Below are positions 1-7,638 of a stretch of DNA of 64,000 nt, piece by piece; position 1 is the stretch's first letter; each line of letters begins with the position of its first letter. A program made the position numbers and the translations under genes. Under the pieces are notes generated by a model. It saw only the letters and a program-made list of their open reading frames with translations. It had not been told where the DNA came from and did not search any database. The stretch is taken from NCBI GenBank assembly GCA_016182605.1, contig JACPGE010000080.1:1-64000 (forward strand), written 5' to 3'. This DNA comes from Candidatus Hydrogenedentota bacterium (GTDB lineage: Bacteria > Hydrogenedentota > Hydrogenedentia > Hydrogenedentales > JAEUWI01).

Positions 1-331
1 CGGGGACAGCCCCTCGCCGGTGCACGACGGTGCTGCGTAATCAAGGAGGTGAACACCCGGCGGGGACAGCCCCCTCGAATGCGCCGTTATCTCGAACGCA
101 TCGTCATCTCAGAGCCTCTGTAGACTCGAACGCAGTGAGAACCCCAAGGGGGCTGTCCCCGCCGGCGTCACAAACTTCAACCCCGTAGCGCCTGCCCGCA
201 CCGGCGAGGGGCTGTCCCCGGGCTTGGCGACTTTGCGGCTTTGCGTGAATCCCCCTCCTGGGATCGCCGAGTTGCACTGGGCTTTGATCCCTCACAACTT
301 TGCTCGCGGTCATCGCGCGCACCGGCGAGGC
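1..331. repeat. Degenerate intergenic repeat block, copy 1
   Basis: Positions 1-108 recur almost base for base at 676-783. Positions about 195-331 recur with scattered mismatches at about 815-951. The block is dotted with the near-palindrome GGGGACAGCCCC in both orientations (2-13, 62-73, about 151, about 209). Short frames here have no ribosome-binding site, no recognisable domain, and resemble each other only because the DNA is duplicated. I read this as non-coding repeat DNA. Confidence 0.8.
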
Positions 332-364
332 GCCCTCCCGGGATACCCCGCCGCGCATGCCGTT

Positions 365-415
365 CCAAGTAGCCCTTCGCTCGCCGAGCGTAGGGATTGC
401 TGGGTGAACCGCGCG
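365..415. repeat. Short repeat containing TCGCTCGCCGAGCG, copy 1
   Basis: The stretch beginning CCAAGTAGCCCTTCGCTCGC is repeated at 577-627 with few mismatches. Its core is also found inverted at about 62028-62058 at the other end of the window. Inside it CGCTCG and CGAGCG form a small hairpin. Looser variants sit near 516-535 and 978-1002. No gene was seen in it. Confidence 0.75.
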
Positions 416-576
416 GACTGGACATGAAGAGCACCGCGCCAGTGCGTTACTGCAAGACTACATCTCCGGGGCCATTACCGCATGCGGCAGGCGATGCGTG
501 TTGACGCGCCAATCACGACGCTCATCGAGCGACGTGCTACTCCGGAGGCGCTGAAGTTCGATCTACGAAGTCCGCT

Positions 577-627
577 CCAAGTAGCCCTTCGCTCGCCGAG
601 CGTAGGGATTGCTGGGTAAAGCGCGCG
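577..627. repeat. Short repeat containing TCGCTCGCCGAGCG, copy 2
   Basis: Second copy of the 365-415 unit. The first ~40 bases are identical and the copies diverge towards the end. Confidence 0.75.
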
Positions 628-675
628 TACTGCACACGAACCGCCGCGCCGGGGACCGCTCTCTGGAATGACTTA

Positions 676-951
676 CGGGGACAGCCCCTCGCCGGTGCAC
701 GACGGTGCTGCGTAATCAAGGAGGTGAACACCCGGCGGGGACAGCCCCCTCGAATGCGCCGTTATCTCGAACGCATCGTCATCCGCCGCCGCCAACCCCC
801 ACCCCGCAGCACCATCCCGCACCGGCGAGGGGCTGTCCCCGGGCTTGGCGACTTTGCGGCTTTGCGTGAATCCCCCTCCTGGGATCGCTGAGTTGCACTC
901 GGCTTTGATACCTCACAACTTTGGTCGCAACACCAACCCGCACCAGCGAGC
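676..951. repeat. Degenerate intergenic repeat block, copy 2
   Basis: Second copy of the 1-331 block, offset 675 bp. It is shorter because the middle differs (about 784-814 replaces about 109-194). It again carries GGGGACAGCCCC and GGGGCTGTCCCC. The rest of 1-1016 (about 416-576, 628-675, 952-1016) holds no gene that I can support. Confidence 0.8.
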
Positions 952-1016
952 CACCCACACACGCCGCGCCAACGTAGTCCTTCGTTCATCGAGCGATGTG
1001 CTACGCCGGTGGACGC

Positions 1017-2327
1017 TCAGTATGCGTTGCCGAAGAGGAGCCGGCAGGTCCATTCGTGTTGTTCGCCCCAGGGCTGGCGGTAGCATTCCCAGGCGGAGTA
1101 GAGGGAGACCGCCATCAAGAGGGCATACAAGGCCAGGTGCCAGCCTTTTTTCATGCGCTCGAAGACGGGCAGGGCCATGAGCAGCAGCAGGGGCATGGAA
1201 CCGATGTGCCAACGGAATCCGTAGGAGGCGCCGCCGTAGTTGGTGGTGCTTTGGATGTAGTAGAGGGTGAGCACGGTGAAGGCGGCGAAAGCGCCGAGAA
1301 TCCACCCGCGAAGGGGCACGTCGCGCCGGATGGCGGCCAGTGCCGTGCCGGCGAGTCCCAGGGTGAGCACGGGGAAAAGGAGGAAGGTGCCGAAGCGTCC
1401 GAAGAGCAGGTGGAAGGCGTAGAGGCCTTTGGGCTCGTTCAGGCCATCGAGCCCGCCGGGATTGCGCCAGGGCGCCGATTCGTAGAGGTAGACCTCTTTG
1501 CGGGTCTGCACCGGGAGGGGGCTGCCCGTGAGGCTCGCCATCAGGGCGAAATGCAGCACGAGCGGTACCGCCATGCCCAGTCCGCCCCAGAGCATGGCCT
1601 GACGCGGGAAACGGTAGATCAGGTAGAGCCCCGAGAGGGCGATGTAGATGGTCAGGGGCATGTCGAGCGTGAAGACGAGGCCGCCTGCGAGTCCAAAGGC
1701 GGCGAAGCGCAGGGGGTGTGGTGCGAGCTTGCCGCTGCCCACGCCGAGCGCATAGTAGACGGCCACGAGGAGCAGGGCCGCCGCCGGGGTGTGGTTGTTG
1801 ATTTGTGCGGCGAATCCGGTCAGTTGGGTGCCCCAAAGGAGGGCGCCCAGCGGCAGCAGGCGCTGCCACGGCTCGACGATGAAGAGGTTGAGCAGCAAGA
1901 GAAAGTAGATCGCCAAAATCACGTGGGGAAGCACCATGAAGGTGAAGGTCAGCGCCTGAACCACGCGCTTGAGGCTGTCCCGGCCGTCCAGGGTCCAGCC
2001 TAGCGCCTTGTTCAGCACGTAATACTCTGCGGCCATGGCGAGCGGCAGAAGGGGGGGCTTGCTGGAGAGGAGGCGGCCGTTCACAAAGACCTTGTCGACC
2101 GATCCCGCCTCAAAGACGCTACGGGGCTGTCCTTCGGGGCGGTCGATGCGCCAAGTGCCGTGGTGCACCAGGCTTTCCACGGTGGCGAGGCGGCTGTTGG
2201 CAGAGTCGCCCAGGATGATGGTGCGCAATCCCAGCAGGACGGCCACCACACTGAGCAGCACCATCGCCCACGCCGCCACCTGAATGGGTCCGCCTTTTCC
2301 GGGGACCGTGGGATGCCGATGCAGCAT
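1017..2327 (-). CDS. Multi-pass inner-membrane protein, possibly GT-C-like glycosyltransferase
   Basis: A 436-residue protein with about ten hydrophobic segments. A short N-terminal tail (MLHRHPTVPGKGG) precedes the first membrane helix. A loop near residue 90 reads SSKPPLLPLAMAAEYY, reminiscent of the 'KPPL...' loop of family-39/GT-C membrane glycosyltransferases, which use lipid-linked sugars. No full family signature was recognised, so the enzymatic role is a guess. The start at 2327 was chosen because it lies 8 bases after the stop of the upstream lipoprotein gene (2336); a longer frame would overlap that gene. The pair is probably one transcription unit. Confidence 0.6.
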   Translation of the reverse strand: MLHRHPTVPGKGGPIQVAAWAMVLLSVVAVLLGLRTIILGDSANSRLATVESLVHHGTWRIDRPEGQPRSVFEAGSVDKVFVNGRLLSSKPPLLPLAMAAEYYVLNKALGWTLDGRDSLKRVVQALTFTFMVLPHVILAIYFLLLLNLFIVEPWQRLLPLGALLWGTQLTGFAAQINNHTPAAALLLVAVYYALGVGSGKLAPHPLRFAAFGLAGGLVFTLDMPLTIYIALSGLYLIYRFPRQAMLWGGLGMAVPLVLHFALMASLTGSPLPVQTRKEVYLYESAPWRNPGGLDGLNEPKGLYAFHLLFGRFGTFLLFPVLTLGLAGTALAAIRRDVPLRGWILGAFAAFTVLTLYYIQSTTNYGGASYGFRWHIGSMPLLLLMALPVFERMKKGWHLALYALLMAVSLYSAWECYRQPWGEQHEWTCRLLFGNAY

Positions 2328-2335
2328 GCTCACCC

Positions 2336-2968
2336 TCAATTCCCGGTGATACCGCCCCAGACCCGCCCGAAGAAGCCGCGCTCGTCTTTTTCTGTGTTCA
2401 TTTCTTCCACCGGCGCCATCTGCACCGCCACCCATTCACCGTTCCGGTTTTCTTCCGACTTTTCCGCGAGGAAGAGGCTGCCTACCCGCACCCAACTGCC
2501 ATTGCGCAGTTCATAGGTCAGGGTTTCCTTGCCCGTGTCGCGCTGGAAGCGGGTGTCTCCCAGGGCTTCCTGGCGGTCCCGCGTCATTTTCGTGGCGAAG
2601 CGCTGCTTGGGCAGGACCACATCGGCCACATAGGGTGCGGTGCGGGATTCGGTCTTGCGGATCTCCGGTTCGAGCGCGCTCCAGTCCACGTCGTAGACGG
2701 AGTATTCCTTGTAGTAATAAGGCGAGCGATGGATTACCTTGTCCTGATCGGCTTCCTTCCGGCGCGCCACGATGTCCACGTGCTTCTTCACGAGACTTTC
2801 CAGTTGCGCCACCCGATCATCGGCTGCGCCGACGGCAATCGAATCCGGCAGGCCGCTTTCCGTCTGCGGACCGCCTCCGCCGAACCAGCCGCCCATGGTC
2901 GCACAGGATGAAAACAGCGCACAGCAGATGCCGCAGAGCACAAGTCTCTGGAGAATTCGCACGGTCAT
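2336..2968 (-). CDS. Putative lipoprotein, unknown function
   Basis: A 210-residue exported protein. It opens with a basic/hydrophobic signal (MTVRILQRLVLCGICCALF) ending in SSC, followed by ATMGGWFGGGG. This fits a lipoprotein signal with the Cys at about residue 22 as lipidation site, although the -3 residue is Phe rather than the usual Leu. The mature part is soluble and charged, with many Arg/Glu; no domain was recognised. A GAGGG Shine-Dalgarno lies 5 bases before the ATG. The downstream membrane-protein gene follows after 8 bases, so the two products may act together at the envelope. Confidence 0.65.
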   Translation of the reverse strand: MTVRILQRLVLCGICCALFSSCATMGGWFGGGGPQTESGLPDSIAVGAADDRVAQLESLVKKHVDIVARRKEADQDKVIHRSPYYYKEYSVYDVDWSALEPEIRKTESRTAPYVADVVLPKQRFATKMTRDRQEALGDTRFQRDTGKETLTYELRNGSWVRVGSLFLAEKSEENRNGEWVAVQMAPVEEMNTEKDERGFFGRVWGGITGN

Positions 2969-3012
2969 GAGTCCCTCACTAAGTCGTTACAGGTGGTGTC
3001 GTTGGCCAAGCA

Positions 3013-3043
3013 ACGCCCGGTATCCTAGCATAGCGCCGGGCGT
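3013..3043. promoter_or_regulatory. Dyad ACGCCCGG-N15-CCGGGCGT upstream of the lipoprotein gene
   Basis: A perfect 8-bp inverted repeat (3013-3020 and 3036-3043) with a 15-base spacer. Read on the minus strand, a TTGACG hexamer overlaps its outer edge, but no convincing -10 box sits 16-18 bases downstream. It lies between the stop of the zinc-ribbon gene (3088) and the start of the lipoprotein gene (2968). It could be an operator or a weak terminator stem; there is no T-run after it. Confidence 0.3.
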
Positions 3044-3087
3044 CAACCCAAAAGCTATGGCTCCGTGGGCTGCACCAGTGCGCCGCC

Positions 3088-4167
3088 TCAACTGCCCTCA
3101 GGATAGCCCAAGACCTTGATTTCTATTTGACGGCGCTCCGTCCCGGGGTACTTCGTGTCTTCGAGGCGCACGTAGTTCGGCGTGACCCGATCCACCCGGA
3201 ACCGGTCTTGAATCATATCTCCCGCCTTCACCTGCAAATCCTTGTTCTGAAATTCCGGGTTCTTGATGTCAAAGGTGGCGCTATCCCCGCTGATTGCCTT
3301 GAGGGTGAAGGCATAGTACGCCATTTCCGAGCGCACCAGCTTGTCCAGTTCCAGCAACTCGGGACCCGCCTGGTTCCCCACCGCACGGCTCATCAGGCGG
3401 CTCGCCGCATCGTGATCCATTTTCTGGTAGGGATTCTTGGCAAGCAAGCCCTTAATTTCAGCAATGAAGCCTTTCTGGGCCTCTTCCAACAGGGCGGCAT
3501 TCTCTTCGGTCTGATTGTAACCGTAGGCGGTTTGCGTCTCGGTCAAGATGTCGATGAGCGGCGCGCCCTGCTCCATCATGGTCCGTGCCCGGTTCTCATA
3601 GACAAACTCCTCCACTTTGTTCCGGGACTCCAAATACGCGCTCAGCTTGTCCCAACCGTAATCGCCCCCAAGGCCCAGCAAGACCAGCGCGGCAACGATC
3701 CCCCCCAAGCTAAAGAGTCTGCGCAGTATGTCTGGCTGCTCCCCCTGGGGCCTGCGCCTGCCGGAAACGGCACGATCAAACGTCGAAGATGTCAGGCTGC
3801 GGTGGTACTCGTCCAACTCCGGCAGGCCGGGTTCCTCCCGCTGCGCTCCAGAAGAGGTTTTGGCGTCCTTATCCAGCATCTTGCGCAAGAAGCTCTTCCG
3901 CCGCTCCGCCTGAACGCTTTTCTCGTCTTGCGAAACCGAGGCTTCCTCCACCCGGAAACTCTCCAGCGCGTCCGTCACGTTCCCCGAGAGCGTGTAGACC
4001 TTCTGCGGCTGGCCGCCCAAGTCCTTTATGGTGAAATGCGATTCTTCTTTCTTCGGCCGCCCGACGGATTCCCCGCAATACCGGCATTTGGTCGCCCAAA
4101 CGCTGATGGACATGCGGCACGTCGGACAAAGCCGGAATTCTTCACTGTCATCGGGGGTGTTGCTCAA
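3088..4167 (-). CDS. Zinc-ribbon single-pass membrane protein
   Basis: A 359-residue protein. An N-terminal double CxxC zinc ribbon (Cys14, 17, 28, 31; CPTC and CRYC) is followed by a charged linker and one transmembrane helix (about residues 160-185, LGGIVAALVLLGLGG). A long C-terminal domain would lie across the membrane. The last third (about 290-359) is beta-rich and may be a small binding domain. I chose a TTG start at 4167 because GAGAGGG lies ~7 bases upstream and the product begins directly before the zinc ribbon; an ATG at 4257 would add 30 low-complexity residues with no ribosome site. Such zinc-ribbon/TM proteins are common and mostly uncharacterised. Confidence 0.7.
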   Translation of the reverse strand: MSNTPDDSEEFRLCPTCRMSISVWATKCRYCGESVGRPKKEESHFTIKDLGGQPQKVYTLSGNVTDALESFRVEEASVSQDEKSVQAERRKSFLRKMLDKDAKTSSGAQREEPGLPELDEYHRSLTSSTFDRAVSGRRRPQGEQPDILRRLFSLGGIVAALVLLGLGGDYGWDKLSAYLESRNKVEEFVYENRARTMMEQGAPLIDILTETQTAYGYNQTEENAALLEEAQKGFIAEIKGLLAKNPYQKMDHDAASRLMSRAVGNQAGPELLELDKLVRSEMAYYAFTLKAISGDSATFDIKNPEFQNKDLQVKAGDMIQDRFRVDRVTPNYVRLEDTKYPGTERRQIEIKVLGYPEGS

Positions 4168-4428
4168 GAAAAAACCCTCTCGCTTGCACTGGCCTGGCCC
4201 GCGGCGCTCTCCCGCCGGCGATTCCGGCGCCGCCACGTGTTCTACTCCAAGTCCCATCTACTAGGAGAATACACCGAAATGCTTGCACTAAATCAAGAAT
4301 CTTCCCGTCGCCTCGGATTGTGTCATACTTCCTCATAGATGACAAGATCTACGGCAGGGTTCCATTCCGGTCGATTTCGGCCAATTTCTTCGGTATACTT
4401 CCCTCATTCCCGCAAAAAGAGTACACCC

Positions 4429-4509
4429 ATGCCGCCCCAATATTCGCCACTTGCCTCGAGTCTGTCCCCATACGCCGCACTGCGGATACGGGCGATCCTC
4501 GCGTGCTGA
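4429..4509 (+). other. Possible 26-codon leader ORF overlapping the CHAT-like gene start
   Basis: ATG at 4429 opens a 26-codon frame (begins MPPQYSPLASSLSPYAALRI) that ends in TGC TGA at 4504-4509, overlapping the GTG at 4503 proposed for the next gene. Its codon choice resembles coding sequence. Either it is a coupled leader peptide, or the downstream gene really starts here and a one-base indel or frameshift separates the frames. The remaining divergent region (4168-4428) shows no other feature. Confidence 0.3.
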
Positions 4510-5450
4510 ATCCCCGTACCGGTTTGGCGGATCGCCTTCTGGCCCTGGCCGGCTATGCCGGATGCGCCCCCGCCCAGTGGCTTTTCGCCGGGGAAGCCCC
4601 CACCTTCTTCGCCGCCCATCACCGCCGCCTGGCCCTGGCCCTGTGGTTCGTTTTTGCCCTGATCACCCTGATATTTGTGCTGACCGTGCTGGGCCTTTCC
4701 TATACTCTGGTAAATGCCCGCGCCCTCTACGAAGGGCGTCACCTCGAATTCTACCTCTTGGGCTTCACCCGGAAACTCTATATCTGCTGGGCCGTCTGCT
4801 GGGCCTATTGCGTCCTCCTTGCCCTGGCCGGCGCCACCTGGCACCTGCCGCTCTTCTCGTGGCTTGCCGGCCTGCGCATTGTCTGCACCAGCACCGCCGT
4901 TTCCATGTGTTGCGCCGCAATTATGCTTCTCGCCCTCCTCCCTTTCGCTGCGCACTCCGCTCTTATTGCCCGGCAGGACCCCGCTCCGGGAAAGGTCTAT
5001 ATGCTCTACGAGGATCTGGACTTCTTTCCCCGTCCCATATTCACTTTTGGCTTCTACCGCATCGCTCTGGAAGCCACCGCACGATGCGGTCCAGACGCCG
5101 TGGTCGCCCTCAAGCTGACGCCCGAATCCATTCACCGCGCCGTGCGCGAAGCCGAGTTTATCTTTATCGGTTCTCATGGCGCGCGGAGAGGGCTGATGCT
5201 CAAGGACACTTGGTTCCGGCCCGAAGACATCGATCCGGCAACGGTCAATCCCGGATTGCGCTACGTGTATCTCACCGGCTGCGACAGCGGTGTGCAGCGG
5301 GCGGCCTGGGAAAAGGCCCTGGCGCCGGCCCAGGTGGTAACTTTTGAGCGCCTGACCGCCGTGCTCGAGCATGCCTGGTGGCTTTGGTTGCGCGGCCCAG
5401 ACGTCATCCGAACCCTGTATCCGCTCTCAATAGAAGGAGCTTCCCCGTGA
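4503..5450 (+). CDS. Membrane-anchored CHAT/caspase-like domain protein
   Basis: About 315 residues from a GTG start. The N-terminal half has four hydrophobic segments (roughly residues 42-68, 90-112, 114-130, 132-152). The C-terminal half carries FIGSHGARRG (His225) and, 35 residues later, YLTGCDSG (Cys260). This is the spacing and hydrophobic-strand context of the His/Cys dyad in CHAT and caspase-like (clan CD) peptidases. In known CHAT proteins the dyad cleaves a partner protein; activity here is inference. The stop overlaps the GTG of the aldolase gene (GTGA), so translation is coupled. The start is uncertain: a longer frame opens with GTG at 4320 and a different-frame ATG lies at 4429. 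No typical CHAT companions (TPR, WD40) are fused. Confidence 0.6.
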   Translation: MLNPRTGLADRLLALAGYAGCAPAQWLFAGEAPTFFAAHHRRLALALWFVFALITLIFVLTVLGLSYTLVNARALYEGRHLEFYLLGFTRKLYICWAVCWAYCVLLALAGATWHLPLFSWLAGLRIVCTSTAVSMCCAAIMLLALLPFAAHSALIARQDPAPGKVYMLYEDLDFFPRPIFTFGFYRIALEATARCGPDAVVALKLTPESIHRAVREAEFIFIGSHGARRGLMLKDTWFRPEDIDPATVNPGLRYVYLTGCDSGVQRAAWEKALAPAQVVTFERLTAVLEHAWWLWLRGPDVIRTLYPLSIEGASP

Positions 5451-6115
5451 ACGACGAAACGGCCCAACGGGACGCAATTTGCGGCATTGCCGCACGCATG
5501 TATGAGCGCGGCTTGGTCTCCGCGACGGACGGCAACATCTCTGTGCGGCTGGATGCGGAACGCTTTCTTTGCACCCCGAGCGGATCCTGCCTGGGCGCAC
5601 TCCTGCCTGGCGCGCTGGTGGTGGTGGACCCGGAAGGGAGGCTGCTCGAAGGCACCGGCCGCGTAACCTCCGAGTTTCCGTTGCACGCCGCGTGCTACCG
5701 GGAACGGGAGGATATTGCCGCCGTAATCCATGCCCATCCGCCCCGGGCCATCGGTTTTACGCTCGCGGGGATTGGCCTCGATGCCCTGGTGCTTCCCGAG
5801 CTTGTCTTCAGTGGCGGGGGTGTTCCAACGGCGCCCTATGCCACCCCGGGAACGCCAGAGGGTGGCGCCGTTATCGGACCCTGCATTCGCCATTGCGACA
5901 GCCTCATGCTGGATCGGCACGGCTCCGTGACTGTGGGGGGGACACTGATGGAGGCCTTCTACCGGCTGGAGAAGCTCGAGCATGCTGCGGAAAGCCTGTT
6001 CACCGCACATATGCTGGGCACGCCCCGCACGCTGACGGCAGAGGAGGTGGAGCGGATTCTCGCCGCCCGCGCGGCCTACGGGGTCACGGGAAAGCTGTAC
6101 CGGCCGGGATGTTGA
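5447..6115 (+). CDS. Class II aldolase/adducin family protein
   Basis: A 222-residue class II aldolase (FucA/AraD/adducin fold). This zinc-dependent family cleaves sugar phosphates such as fuculose-1-phosphate or epimerises ribulose-5-phosphate. Visible motifs are the phosphate-binding TDGNISVR and TPSG segments (about 27-46), the catalytic Glu in TSEFPLH (Glu76), the zinc pair HAH (His95, His97) and a third zinc His in DRHGSV (about residue 155). The GTG start at 5447 overlaps the preceding stop, with AGAAGGAG just upstream. Substrate cannot be told from sequence. Genes on the other strand end 7 bases away, so this is the last gene of its operon. Confidence 0.88.
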   Translation: MNDETAQRDAICGIAARMYERGLVSATDGNISVRLDAERFLCTPSGSCLGALLPGALVVVDPEGRLLEGTGRVTSEFPLHAACYREREDIAAVIHAHPPRAIGFTLAGIGLDALVLPELVFSGGGVPTAPYATPGTPEGGAVIGPCIRHCDSLMLDRHGSVTVGGTLMEAFYRLEKLEHAAESLFTAHMLGTPRTLTAEEVERILAARAAYGVTGKLYRPGC

Positions 6116-6122
6116 TCGCCGT

Positions 6123-6395
6123 TCATCCCCTGGGGGCCTGAATGGGGGCCGCGCCGTTGCGGAAGAGCCGCCAGACGGCGTAGGAGCCGCCCACGACGAC
6201 GGCGAGGTGAACCAGGACGGCGCTGACGATCCAGAGATCCGGGCTGGTGAAGAGGTAGCGGTAGCACAGGTACATCGGCACCTTGCGGGTGAGCACTTCG
6301 CCGTCCACCGTGCCGGCCACATTGAGAATGGGAATCCACACCGTACCCAGAAAGGCCACCAGCAGGTTCAGGTAAAACTTCGGCTCTTTGGGCAT
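6123..6395 (-). CDS. Small two-helix membrane protein
   Basis: A 90-residue protein with two transmembrane helices (about 7-28, LNLLVAFLGTVWIPILNVAG; and 53-76, LWIVSAVLVHLAVVVGGSYA). A short basic C-terminal tail follows. AGGAAGG sits at the right distance before the ATG at 6395, and the gene starts 22 bases after the ilvE stop, so it is likely co-transcribed with ilvE. No family recognised. Confidence 0.7.
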   Translation of the reverse strand: MPKEPKFYLNLLVAFLGTVWIPILNVAGTVDGEVLTRKVPMYLCYRYLFTSPDLWIVSAVLVHLAVVVGGSYAVWRLFRNGAAPIQAPRG

Positions 6396-6417
6396 GGATT
6401 CCTTCCTGTGGCCGCAT

Positions 6418-7350
6418 TTACCCCAGGGTGGGCGTGCACCAATGGCGGTAGGCGGGCACTTTGCCCTGAACGACCTCAAAGTAGATGTCTTGCAGCTTCC
6501 GCGTGATCTCGCCCGGCTTGCCCGTGCCAATGAGGCGCCGGTCCACCGAGCGCACCGGAGCGACTTGGGCGCCCGTGCCGGAAAAAAAGATCTCGTCGCA
6601 GACATAGAGTTCGGTGCGGGCGATGGGACGCTCGATCACCTCCATGTTCAGGACCTCCCGCGCAAGCTGCATCACGGTATTGCGCGTGATTCCCACCAGA
6701 ATATCCGCATTGGGCGGTGGCGTAATGAGCTTGCCATCCAGGATCATGAAAATATTCATGGCGCTGCCTTCGGCCACCGTGCCGTCTTCCCGCAGGAAAA
6801 TGGCCTCGTGAAAGCCGGATTGCTTGGCTTCGGACGAGGCGAGGGCCGAATTGATGTAGCTGCCCGTTGTCTTTGCGCGCGTCGGTATCGCGTTGTCGCA
6901 CAGGCGCCGCCAAGAGGAAACAGCCACATCCAGGCCGGATTCAATGTCGACATAGTCGCCCAGCTTGATCAGGTAGCAGCACAGCTTGCTCTCGATACCA
7001 CGAACCGCCGGCCCAAGCGAAAGTTCACTCTTGTAACAGAGCGGACGGATATAGACGTCTTCCTTGAAGCCCGATCGCTTCACCAGTTCGATGCAAATCT
7101 GCGCGATCGCCGCGCGATCCTCCGGGATCTCCATGCACAGAATGTTGAAATTGCGCACCAGCCGATCCACGTGCTCCGGGAGCCGGAAGATGTGCACATT
7201 GTCTTCTTCCTTGTTGTAGTACCCGCGGATACCCTCGAAAAGGCCCGTGCCATAGTTGAAGCCATGCGTCATCACGCTGACTTTCGCTTGATCGGCGGGC
7301 ACATAGCCGCCTTCAAAATAGGCTATTGCACCCGGAACCATCTTCGCCAT
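6418..7350 (-). CDS. ilvE: Branched-chain amino-acid aminotransferase
   Basis: A 310-residue class IV, PLP-dependent transaminase that transfers amino groups between Leu/Ile/Val and 2-oxoglutarate. The internal aldimine Lys is Lys160 in IPTRAKTTG, at the same place as in Escherichia coli IlvE. Other family blocks are THGFNYGTGLFEGIR (about 28-42), VAEGSAMNIF, GITRNTVMQLA and DEIFFSGTGAQVAPV. The length matches the family. The ATG at 7350 follows a GGGAG ribosome site; a second Met three codons later is possible. The frame extends much further upstream but would run over the divergent DUF4838 promoter. It heads a two-gene unit with the small membrane protein. Confidence 0.93.
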   Translation of the reverse strand: MAKMVPGAIAYFEGGYVPADQAKVSVMTHGFNYGTGLFEGIRGYYNKEEDNVHIFRLPEHVDRLVRNFNILCMEIPEDRAAIAQICIELVKRSGFKEDVYIRPLCYKSELSLGPAVRGIESKLCCYLIKLGDYVDIESGLDVAVSSWRRLCDNAIPTRAKTTGSYINSALASSEAKQSGFHEAIFLREDGTVAEGSAMNIFMILDGKLITPPPNADILVGITRNTVMQLAREVLNMEVIERPIARTELYVCDEIFFSGTGAQVAPVRSVDRRLIGTGKPGEITRKLQDIYFEVVQGKVPAYRHWCTPTLG

Positions 7351-7545
7351 GTACCGCAATCTCCCAACGCGGGCCGGAGTAGCGCCGCAGGTCTTGAAAC
7401 ACCCTGAGTTTACTGAACACCGTGCCATGCGCACCGGCACACAAACAGCCGCAGCCCTGAGGGGGCGGGTTTTCCCCATAGTATCGCGGTTTCCGGGGGA
7501 TCGTTGCAAATCCACCGCGGGCTTCGGGCCCGCCCCGCGCCTGAA

Positions 7546-7575
7546 TTGACACACGCCCGCCTGCCTCCCTACCAT
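7546..7575 (+). promoter_or_regulatory. Sigma70-type promoter for the DUF4838 gene
   Basis: TTGACA at 7546-7551, an 18-base spacer, and TACCAT at 7570-7575 (4 of 6 matches to TATAAT). It lies 64 bases before the ATG at 7639, which has GGAG nine bases upstream. The rest of the divergent gap 7351-7638 shows nothing further. Confidence 0.5.
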
Positions 7576-7638
7576 GAGGGCGTCCCTATTAAAAACGCTT
7601 CTGCCTATCCCGCAATACCCTTTGGAGTCCGTATAAAC

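Noticed and set aside
104-989. Several 60-110-codon frames in the repeat block at the start of the window
   Set aside because: They follow the repeated DNA, have no ribosome sites, and their translations are Arg/Pro/Ala-rich with no domain.
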